DNA of 6,942 nucleotides from JBFKUL01 sp041635755 (GTDB taxonomy: Bacteria; Pseudomonadota; Gammaproteobacteria; Burkholderiales; SG8-39), in the NCBI GenBank assembly GCA_041635755.1, contig JBFKUL010000158.1, positions 1 to 6,942 of the forward strand. Direction: 5' to 3'. How positions within the stretch are numbered: position 1 is the first letter of the stretch; every line of letters starts with the position of its first letter. Below are positions 1-6,054 of this stretch, piece after piece. The position numbers and the translations under genes were made by a program. The notes under the pieces were generated by a model. The model was not told where the DNA came from. It worked only from the letters and a program-made list of their open reading frames with translations, and ran no database searches.

Positions 1-621
1 AGCGATCCGTACGGCCCGTCGATGTTCGGCGTGGTCGGCGAGTTCGTGAAGACCCTCGTTTCTCGCAACGCGCCGTTCGATCGCTTCATCAAAGGCGAGC
101 AGAGCGCGATCAGTGCCGAAGCACGCGACGGCTACGCGCTGTTCAAGGGCAAGGCCGGCTGCGCCGCGTGCCACAACGGCCCCCTCGGCTCCGACGGCAA
201 GTTCCATCGCACCGGGGTGCCCGAGAACTCCGGCGTATGGAGCGAGCCGCTGCGCGCAATCACCATGCTGCGCCATTACTCGACCATGGGCATGCCCAAT
301 TACATGAACGCGCGCACCGACGTGGGCTCCTATGCCATCACCAAGAGCGAGCGCGATCGGGGCATGTTCCAGACGGCAGGGCTGCGCGAGCTCAAATACA
401 CGGCGCCCTACATGCACAACGGCATGTTCAAGACCTTGGCCGAAGTCGTGGAGTTCTATAACAAAGGCGCGGGCTCCGGTAGCGGGCTGAAGCCCCTCGG
501 GCTCACCGACGCGGAGAGGAAGAGTCTCGTCGCCTTCCTCGAGACCCTGAGCGGTGAACCGGTCAAGGTAGACATCCCCGAGCTACCGGCCTATCAGCCG
601 CGCGCCTTCGGCAAGAACTAG
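1..621 (+). CDS. Di-heme cytochrome c peroxidase, IdrP type, C-terminal part (5' end outside window)
   Basis: The reading frame is open from base 1, so the start and the first heme domain lie upstream; 206 residues are visible. Seen: a c-type heme motif CAACH (visible residues 54-58, bases 160-174), a conserved block around TAPYMHNG (residues 134-141) and the ending LTDAERKSLVAFLETLSG that is typical of bacterial di-heme peroxidases (CcpA/MauG/YhjA family). Family knowledge: these periplasmic enzymes reduce hydrogen peroxide to water with electrons from cytochromes, using one electron-transfer heme and one peroxidatic heme. The protein closely resembles the C-terminal half of the next gene (shared GKAGCxxCHNG, LGSD, GVPEN, SEPL and RELKYTAPYMHNG), so the two are tandem paralogues. 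The stop is 11 bases before the next start, so they are probably co-transcribed. Beside an AioA/IdrA-like enzyme, the best guess is IdrP1 or IdrP2; which one cannot be decided here. The family is certain, the iodate role is inferred. Confidence 0.88.
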   Translation, partial: SDPYGPSMFGVVGEFVKTLVSRNAPFDRFIKGEQSAISAEARDGYALFKGKAGCAACHNGPLGSDGKFHRTGVPENSGVWSEPLRAITMLRHYSTMGMPNYMNARTDVGSYAITKSERDRGMFQTAGLRELKYTAPYMHNGMFKTLAEVVEFYNKGAGSGSGLKPLGLTDAERKSLVAFLETLSGEPVKVDIPELPAYQPRAFGKN

Positions 622-624
622 GAG
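619..624 (+). promoter_or_regulatory. Ribosome binding site deciding the start of the second peroxidase gene
   Basis: TAGGAG overlaps the stop codon of the first gene and sits 8 bases before the ATG at 633. An in-frame GTG at 624 overlaps the site itself and is therefore unlikely to be the start. The overlap suggests coupled translation. Confidence 0.7.
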
Positions 625-632
625 TGCACGCC

Positions 633-1829
633 ATGACTCGAAAACTACCCCAGCTGGATGTCGTGGTTGCCGCCGCCGCGGCGGCACTGTTCGTTCTGAT
701 GGCCGCGCCCTCCTATGGCGCGGCGGCCGACGCCAAGCCGGCCGCCAAGGCGGCCACGGCAAAGCCCGCTGCAAAGCCGATGGCAAAGACGCTGCCGCCG
801 CTCGCCCCGTTGCCGCCGGTGCCGGTGCCCGCTGACAACCCGATGTCACCCGAGAAGGTCGAGCTCGGCAAGATGCTCTTCTTCGATCCCCGGCTGAGCG
901 GCGACATGAGCTCGCCGTGCGTGGTATGCCATCTGCCGAATCTTGGATGGGGCGACGGCAACGAGATCTCGCGCGGCTATCCGGGAACGCAGCACTGGCG
1001 CAACTCGCAGACCGTGCTGAACAGCGCCTACTACAACAAGCTGTTCTGGGAAGGCAACCAGACGAGCCTCGAGTCGCAGGCGCCCTCGGCGGCCGAAGGC
1101 GCGGTGGCCGGCAACGGCGATCGCTCGCTGATGGAGATGCGGCTGCGCTTCATCCCGGATTACGTGGCACGCTTTCGCAAGGTGTTCGGCACCGATTGGC
1201 CGCGGATGACGCACGCTTACCAGGCGATCGCGGCGTTTCAGCGCACACTCGTGTCCGACGCCAAACAGGTCCCGTTTGATCGCTACATGATGGGCGACCG
1301 CAGCGCGCTGAACGCATCGCAGCAGCGCGGCATGGCGCTGTTCAACGGCAAGGCTGGCTGCCTGCAATGCCACAACGGGGCGCTCGGCTCGGACCAGCGC
1401 TTCTACGCCCTGGGCGTGCCCGAGAACAAGGTGGTGATGAGCGAGCCGCTCTACCAGATCACGCACCGCTGGGAGCAGTATCAGAAAGGCGTCACCGAGA
1501 AGACCTACCGCGATGCCGCGATCGACATGGGACTGTATTACCAGACCAAGAACCCCAAGGACATCGGCAAGTTCCGCACCCCGAGCGTGCGGGAGCTCAA
1601 ATACACCGCACCCTACATGCATAACGGCACGCTCGCGACGCTCGCCGACGTGGTCGAGTTCTACAACCGCGGCGGCGGTGCCGCCGCAAACAAGAGCCCG
1701 CTGGTGCGCGCAATCGGGCTCACCGAGCAGGAGAAGAAGGACCTGGTGGCGTTCCTCGAGGCGCTCAGCTCCGACCAGCCACTAGACGTGAGCGCGCCCG
1801 ACCTGCCCGGCTTCGCCGTCATGAAGTGA
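633..1829 (+). CDS. Di-heme cytochrome c peroxidase, IdrP type (complete)
   Basis: 398 residues from the ATG at 633. A positively charged start (MTRK) and a hydrophobic Ala/Val/Leu stretch to about residue 28 make a Sec signal peptide. An Ala/Lys/Pro-rich linker follows (about 30-69). Two heme motifs, CVVCH (96-100) and CLQCH (243-247), mark the N- and C-terminal cytochrome c folds of the CcpA/MauG/YhjA family. LGWGDG (104-109) places a Trp after the first heme, as in relatives; FWEGN (138-142) takes the place of the common FWDGR. TAPYMHNG carries Met329 and His330. Role: periplasmic reduction of hydrogen peroxide. In iodate-reducing bacteria, paired peroxidases (IdrP1 and IdrP2) are proposed to remove peroxide made during iodate reduction. 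The gene lies between a paralogue and a Rieske gene, with 11-base gaps on both sides. One difference from the first peroxidase: the residue before the F-x-T block is Lys313 here and Met there. A general CcP or YhjA role is the alternative. Confidence 0.92.
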   Translation: MTRKLPQLDVVVAAAAAALFVLMAAPSYGAAADAKPAAKAATAKPAAKPMAKTLPPLAPLPPVPVPADNPMSPEKVELGKMLFFDPRLSGDMSSPCVVCHLPNLGWGDGNEISRGYPGTQHWRNSQTVLNSAYYNKLFWEGNQTSLESQAPSAAEGAVAGNGDRSLMEMRLRFIPDYVARFRKVFGTDWPRMTHAYQAIAAFQRTLVSDAKQVPFDRYMMGDRSALNASQQRGMALFNGKAGCLQCHNGALGSDQRFYALGVPENKVVMSEPLYQITHRWEQYQKGVTEKTYRDAAIDMGLYYQTKNPKDIGKFRTPSVRELKYTAPYMHNGTLATLADVVEFYNRGGGAAANKSPLVRAIGLTEQEKKDLVAFLEALSSDQPLDVSAPDLPGFAVMK

Positions 1830-1834
1830 AGGAG
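1829..1834 (+). promoter_or_regulatory. Ribosome binding site deciding the start of the Rieske gene
   Basis: AAGGAG begins on the last base of the preceding stop codon and lies 6 bases before the ATG at 1841. An in-frame GTG at 1826 lies upstream of this site and overlaps the previous stop, so ATG 1841 is preferred. Confidence 0.7.
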
Positions 1835-1840
1835 AACGAA

Positions 1841-2443
1841 ATGAGCCAACACAAGATCAACGTCACGGCGCCGCGCGAGGAAACCGCGGTCAAGGCGCAC
1901 GACGACATCGAGCGCGCGTGCATGAGCCGGCGCAGCTTCCTGCTCGCCGGCGGCGCCACGGTGACGGTCGTGGCGCTTGGCGCGCTGCCAGGCATCGGCC
2001 TCGCGCAGGGCAAGCCGCAGTTCGCGCTCAAGGCGAGCTACCCGCGCCAGAAGATCGGCACGCTCTCGGCGCTGAAGGCCGGCGAGCCGATCACCTTCAA
2101 CTATCCGTACGCGAGCACGCAGAACATGCTGGTGAGAATGGGCGTGCCCGGCGGCGGCGGCGTCGGGCCGCAATCCGACGTCGTCGCCTTCAGCCTGCAC
2201 TGCCCGCATATGGGCGGGCCGCTGCACGGCACCTATAAGCCCGAGCACCAGATCCTCGGTGCCTGCCCGCTGCATCTGACGACTTTCGACCTCACGCGCC
2301 ACGGCATGGTGGTCTCGGGGCACGCCACCGAGAGCCTGCCGCAAGTCGTGCTCGAGACGCAAGGCAACGACATCTACGCCGTCGGCGTGCTCGGGCTGCT
2401 CTACGGATTCAGCGCCAACGTGCGCAATCCGCGTACCGCCTGA
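1841..2443 (+). CDS. idrB: Rieske [2Fe-2S] small subunit of an iodate reductase/arsenite oxidase-type enzyme
   Basis: 200 residues from ATG 1841. A twin-arginine export signal is visible: SRRSFL (29-34) followed by a hydrophobic stretch to about residue 55 (GLAQ). This Tat signal probably carries the leaderless large subunit across the membrane as well, as in arsenite oxidase. The Rieske cluster ligands are Cys121 and His123 (CPHMGG) and Cys142 and His145 (CPLH). The two cysteines that form a disulfide in bc1-type Rieske proteins (CxHxGC and CPCH) are Gly126 and Leu144 here, so that bridge cannot form. Role: passes electrons between the molybdenum subunit and a periplasmic c-type cytochrome. 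Length and layout match AioB. The name IdrB rests on the paired peroxidase genes and on active-site differences in the large subunit, not on the Rieske sequence itself. The next gene starts 20 bases downstream, in the same order as aioB-aioA. Alternative: aioB. Confidence 0.82.
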   Translation: MSQHKINVTAPREETAVKAHDDIERACMSRRSFLLAGGATVTVVALGALPGIGLAQGKPQFALKASYPRQKIGTLSALKAGEPITFNYPYASTQNMLVRMGVPGGGGVGPQSDVVAFSLHCPHMGGPLHGTYKPEHQILGACPLHLTTFDLTRHGMVVSGHATESLPQVVLETQGNDIYAVGVLGLLYGFSANVRNPRTA

Positions 2444-2452
2444 GCGAATTCC

Positions 2453-2457
2453 AGGAG
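2453..2457 (+). promoter_or_regulatory. Ribosome binding site of the molybdenum subunit gene
   Basis: AGGAG lies 6 bases before ATG 2464, supporting that start over any later in-frame ATG. Confidence 0.65.
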
Positions 2458-2463
2458 ACACAC

Positions 2464-5160
2464 ATGGCAGAGAAGAAAGAAGATTATTCCCACGCCTTCG
2501 GGATCTACGCCAAGGACAGCGTGCCGCTGCCGCCGCACGACGCGCAGGTGCTCACCACCGCGTGCGACTACTGCACGGTCGCCTGCGGCTACAAGGTGTA
2601 CCGCTGGCCGGTCGGCAAGGAAGGCGGTGCGCGCGCCGCCGACAACGCGCTGAAAACCAACTTCCCGTACGCCGGCGTGCTGCAGCCCTGGGTGAGCCCG
2701 AGCCAGCACAACGTCGTACGCCACCGGGGCAAGCCGCATCACGTGGTGGTCGTGCCGGATTTCTCCACGCAGGTGGTAAACGCGGGCGGCGCGCACTCGG
2801 TGCGCGGCGGCACGCTCGCCCAGAAGTGCTACAACCCCGAGAACCGCACGAGCGAACGCCTGCTCTACCCGATGATCCGGGTGCGCGGCACGCTGATGCC
2901 GGTCTCCTGGGACCTGGCGACCGAGGCGATGGCCGATATCTCGAAGTACATCCTCGAAAAGCACGGCGAGCACGCCTGGGGCATCAAGATGTACTCGTAC
3001 CAGTACTTCGAGAACACCTACGCCATCACCAAGCTCGGCATGACCTCGATCGGCACGCCCGCGATCGCGCCGCACGACAAGAACTCCAATACCAACGACG
3101 CCACCGGGTTGGACGACGCGGGCGTGAATTCCTTCGCCGCCTCCTACGAGGACTGGGGCAGCTGTGATGTCGCATTCATGTCGGGCGTCGACCCCTACGA
3201 GACCAAGACGATCCTGTTTACCGAATGGATCATGAAGGGTGCGAACCCCGGCAAGAAGCTCATCTTCGTGACCCCGCACATGACCGCGGGCGTCGCCTAC
3301 GGCGTGAAGAATGGCGGCCTGTGGCTGCCCATCATCCCGGGCACCGACACCATCCTGCACAACGCGCTCGCGCGCATCATCATCGAGAACAAGTGGCAGG
3401 ACCAGGCCTTCATCGACCAATGGATCGCGAACCGCTGGGAAGTGGACTCCGGGTTCGGGCGCGGCACGCGCAACACCGGCTGGCAGTGGCGCACCACCTG
3501 GGGCACGTGGCAGAGCGACTGGGGCGATTTCCAGAAGTTCATCATGAGCCGCGACGAGCACAAGCTCGAGAACGCGGCGAAGATCACGGGACTCAAGGCC
3601 GAGGACATCCGGCGCTGCGCCGAAATGATCGCCAAACCCTTGCCCAACGGCCAGCATCCGAAGACTTCCTTCATGCTGGAGAAGGGCAACTACTGGTCGA
3701 ACAACTATCTCAATACTACTTCGCTCGCGGCGCTCGCGCTGATCTGCGGCTCGGGCAATCGGCCGGGACGCATGATCTCGCGCGGCGGCGGTCACCAGCG
3801 CGGCATGATGAGCGCGGGCGGCGGCTCGGGCTGGCTCTCGCCCGAGAAGTACCCCGGCCGACGCAAGAAGTCGCTCAACCTCGATCGCTGGATGATCGAC
3901 GGCAAGCTCAAGTTCGCGTGGGTGTTCGGCACCACCTGGTTCCCGGCGATGATGGCTTCGCAGGAGCTGGCCGACGCCGCCTACCGCATGAGCCGCGGCA
4001 ACCCGCACCAGATTACCAACCTCGATCGCAAGGCGATCTTCGAGACGCTGAAAAAACGCGTCGACTCGGGTGGCATGGTGTTCGTCAACTCCGACATCTA
4101 TCCGGTCGAACCGCTCAACACGCAGATCGCCGACATCGTGCTGCCCGCGGCGACCTGGGGCGAAGAAGACTTCACGCGCTGCAACTCCGAGCGGCGCTTG
4201 CGCCTGTACGCGAAGTTCTACGATCCGCCGGGCGAGGCCAAGCCCGACTGGTGGGCGGTGGCCAAGTTCGGGCAGAAGATGGGCTTCCCGGGTTACGACT
4301 GGAAGGACTCGAATGAAGTGTTCGAGGAGGCCGCGCGCTTCGGGCGCAACGGCGTGCTCAACTACCATCCGCTCGTGGTCAAGGCGAAAGCCGAAGGCAA
4401 GCGCGCGCACGAGGCCGTGCGCGCGTTGGGCACCGAGGGGATCCAGACGCCGATCCGGATGCGCGACGGTAAGCTCGTCGGTACCTCGCGCCTCCATGAC
4501 CCCGCGAACGACTGGGGCGAGATCGAGGGCCAGGAAGTACAGCGCAAGTGGCTCTATAGCTTCAACACGCACAGCGGCAAAGCAATCCTGCTGAAAAGCC
4601 CATGGAACTTTCCGGGCTGGATCCAGTTCTTCGAGGCGGTCAAGCCGCGCGCGGACAAGAACGAGCTATGGGTGACCAACGGACGCGTCAACGAAACCTG
4701 GCAGTCGGGGTTCGACGACCTGAGAAAGCCCTACCTCGCGCAGCGCTGGCCCTATCCGTTCATCGTCATCCATCCCAACGACGCCAAGAAGCGCGGCATT
4801 GAAAGCGGCGACTTCGCGCAGGTGTACAACGACACGGTCTACGTGCAGACCGGAGAGCCGCAGGGTGTGAAGGACGACGACCTCAACTTCGATACCCTGC
4901 TCAAGGCCGGTCATATCAAGGTGACCGACGGGCAGTTCGTAGCGGTTGCGATCGTCTCCGACGAGATCCGCGAGGGCGTCACGATGGCGAACTTCAATTA
5001 CCCAGGCGCACCGGCCAACGCCGTCTGCCACGCGGTGCCCGATCCGGTGACCAACAACTACCGCTACAAGCTTGGGCGGGGCACGGTCTCGAAGATGGGT
5101 GAGTCACCCTACAAGCACTCGTTCTCGAGCATGTCGCTCAAGCCGCGCAACGTCATCTGA
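2464..5160 (+). CDS. idrA: Molybdopterin large subunit, probable dissimilatory iodate reductase (AioA-related)
   Basis: 898 residues, DMSO reductase superfamily, AioA branch. The N-terminal iron-sulfur motif is C34-x2-C37-x3-C41, followed by GYKVYRWP much as in AioA. Where other family members carry the fourth cluster cysteine (C-x-K-G) there is Ser112 (SVRGG), so a [3Fe-4S] cluster is expected, as in AioA. No leader peptide is present; export would rely on the Tat signal of the small subunit. From my memory of Alcaligenes faecalis AioA, the arsenite-site residues His195, Glu203, Arg419 and His423 correspond to His204, Asp212, Arg440 and His444. Glu is thus replaced by Asp, and the AioA HQEG becomes HQRG (444-447). 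At 898 residues it is longer than typical AioA (about 825-850). Role inferred: iodate reduction in the periplasm with bis-MGD molybdenum, accepting electrons through the Rieske subunit. It is the last gene of the operon, followed by a terminator. Alternatives: a true arsenite oxidase or an uncharacterised AioA-like oxidoreductase. Family certain; substrate moderately supported. Confidence 0.85.
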   Translation: MAEKKEDYSHAFGIYAKDSVPLPPHDAQVLTTACDYCTVACGYKVYRWPVGKEGGARAADNALKTNFPYAGVLQPWVSPSQHNVVRHRGKPHHVVVVPDFSTQVVNAGGAHSVRGGTLAQKCYNPENRTSERLLYPMIRVRGTLMPVSWDLATEAMADISKYILEKHGEHAWGIKMYSYQYFENTYAITKLGMTSIGTPAIAPHDKNSNTNDATGLDDAGVNSFAASYEDWGSCDVAFMSGVDPYETKTILFTEWIMKGANPGKKLIFVTPHMTAGVAYGVKNGGLWLPIIPGTDTILHNALARIIIENKWQDQAFIDQWIANRWEVDSGFGRGTRNTGWQWRTTWGTWQSDWGDFQKFIMSRDEHKLENAAKITGLKAEDIRRCAEMIAKPLPNGQHPKTSFMLEKGNYWSNNYLNTTSLAALALICGSGNRPGRMISRGGGHQRGMMSAGGGSGWLSPEKYPGRRKKSLNLDRWMIDGKLKFAWVFGTTWFPAMMASQELADAAYRMSRGNPHQITNLDRKAIFETLKKRVDSGGMVFVNSDIYPVEPLNTQIADIVLPAATWGEEDFTRCNSERRLRLYAKFYDPPGEAKPDWWAVAKFGQKMGFPGYDWKDSNEVFEEAARFGRNGVLNYHPLVVKAKAEGKRAHEAVRALGTEGIQTPIRMRDGKLVGTSRLHDPANDWGEIEGQEVQRKWLYSFNTHSGKAILLKSPWNFPGWIQFFEAVKPRADKNELWVTNGRVNETWQSGFDDLRKPYLAQRWPYPFIVIHPNDAKKRGIESGDFAQVYNDTVYVQTGEPQGVKDDDLNFDTLLKAGHIKVTDGQFVAVAIVSDEIREGVTMANFNYPGAPANAVCHAVPDPVTNNYRYKLGRGTVSKMGESPYKHSFSSMSLKPRNVI

Positions 5161-5172
5161 CGGCGGCCCGAC

Positions 5173-5212
5173 AAAAAAAGGCGCGACGGCGAGCTGCCGC
5201 CGCGCCTTTTTT
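5173..5212. terminator. Bidirectional rho-independent terminator between converging operons
   Basis: A perfect 12-base inverted repeat pairs AAAAAAGGCGCG (5174-5185) with CGCGCCTTTTTT (5201-5212). Inside the loop, CGGC (5187-5190) can pair with GCCG (5196-5199). Six Ts end the repeat on the plus strand, and the seven As at 5173-5179 give a T-run on the minus strand. It can therefore end both the plus-strand operon, whose stop is 12 bases upstream, and the minus-strand SDR transcript, whose stop is at 5297. Confidence 0.88.
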
Positions 5213-5296
5213 CCTGCGGTCACGTGGCCCTAAAGCTGCGCGCAACCGACCGTCTCACTTGGCGGTCTTCGTATCCGTATAACGTGAGGCCGGAAG

Positions 5297-6001
5297 TCAG
5301 ACCGACCGGGTAATTCCCCCATCGACCCGGATGTTCTGTCCGGTGATGTAGCCCGCGCCATCGGAAGCCAGAAAGGCGACCACGTCAGCGATCTCCTGCG
5401 TCTTCCCGTAGCGCCCCATCGGGATCCGCTCACGGAATTCCTGCTTCTCCGGCAGGCTGTCGATGAATCCCGGAAGCACATTGTTCATACGGATGTTCTC
5501 TGCGGCGTACTTGTCCGCGAACAACTTCGAATAGGCTGCCAGCCCCGCCCTGAACACCCCGGAGGTCGGAAACACCGGGTCGGGCTCGAACGCGGCAAAG
5601 GTGGAAATGTTGATGATCACGCCGCCCTTCTGCCGCTGCATGATGGGCGTGACCAGCCGCGTCGGACGAACTACGTTCAGGAAATAGACCTCCAGGCCCT
5701 TGTGCCAATCCTCGTCCGAAAGCTCGAGAATCGGTGCTCTGGGCCCGTGTCCCGCGCTGTTTACGAGCACATCGACACGGCCCCAGTTTTCGACCGCCCG
5801 ATCGATCAATCGCCTCAGATCATCGTTCGACTGGTTGGAGCCCGTCACGCCGAATCCACCAAGCTCCTTCGCCAAAGCCTCTCCCTTGCCCGAGGAGGAC
5901 AGGATGGCAACACGGAAGCCCTCGGCGGCCAACGTCCGTGCTGCACCGGCGCCGATGCCGCTTCCGCCGGCGGTGACGATCGCCACTTTCTCAGCTTTCA
6001 A
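5297..6001 (-). CDS. Divergent short-chain dehydrogenase/reductase (SDR) family protein
   Basis: 234 residues, normal for a classical SDR. The frame stays open far upstream inside the preceding gene, but the SDR fold begins at a TTG (6001-5999) with a strong GAAGGAGGG site 7 bases before it, so I chose this start. Seen: the nucleotide-binding motif TAGGSGIG (10-17), NSAG (81-84), Asn109, Ser133 in NIS, NNVLPGF (173-179) and the C-terminal GYITGQNIRVDGG (217-229). The usual catalytic Y-x3-K before the AGLAA helix is absent: Ser147 and Arg151 (SGVFR) occupy those positions. NAD(P)-binding is likely, but ordinary carbonyl/alcohol redox catalysis is doubtful, and the substrate is unknown. It lies 53 bases downstream of the reductive-dehalogenase-like gene on the same strand, so co-transcription is plausible. 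About 28 of the first 102 codons end in A or T, against about 3 in 60 sampled in the molybdenum subunit gene, which suggests a different origin. Confidence 0.85.
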   Translation of the reverse strand: MKAEKVAIVTAGGSGIGAGAARTLAAEGFRVAILSSSGKGEALAKELGGFGVTGSNQSNDDLRRLIDRAVENWGRVDVLVNSAGHGPRAPILELSDEDWHKGLEVYFLNVVRPTRLVTPIMQRQKGGVIINISTFAAFEPDPVFPTSGVFRAGLAAYSKLFADKYAAENIRMNNVLPGFIDSLPEKQEFRERIPMGRYGKTQEIADVVAFLASDGAGYITGQNIRVDGGITRSV

Positions 6002-6008
6002 GAATTTG

Positions 6009-6017
6009 CCCTCCTTC
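6009..6017 (-). promoter_or_regulatory. Ribosome binding site deciding the TTG start of the SDR gene
   Basis: Read on the minus strand, GAAGGAGGG (6017-6009) is followed after 7 bases by TTG at 6001-5999. No ATG or GTG lies suitably close before the conserved nucleotide-binding motif, so the TTG is the best start. Confidence 0.7.
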
Positions 6018-6054
6018 GTCCCGCGACTGGACGCACGCCCCGCCGCGTACTCGA

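Noticed and set aside
846..1622. A 258-codon minus-strand frame opposite the second peroxidase
   Set aside because: Same cause: a shadow of a gene with two confirmed heme motifs; no domain signal of its own.
2401..4572. A 723-codon open frame on the minus strand opposite the molybdenum subunit gene
   Set aside because: It lies wholly opposite a well-conserved gene; its product is low in recognisable motifs and rich in Arg, Ala, Val and His, as expected from an antisense frame of G/C-ending codons.
1841..5160. Straight annotation as arsenite oxidase aioB-aioA
   Set aside because: Not excluded, but the paired di-heme peroxidases, the Glu-to-Asp change at the presumed arsenite pocket, and the absence of a small aioC-type cytochrome favour iodate reductase.
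5213..5296. Possible promoter or small RNA in the gap after the terminator
   Set aside because: No convincing -35/-10 pair, hairpin or conserved motif; it reads as the trailer of the minus-strand SDR transcript.
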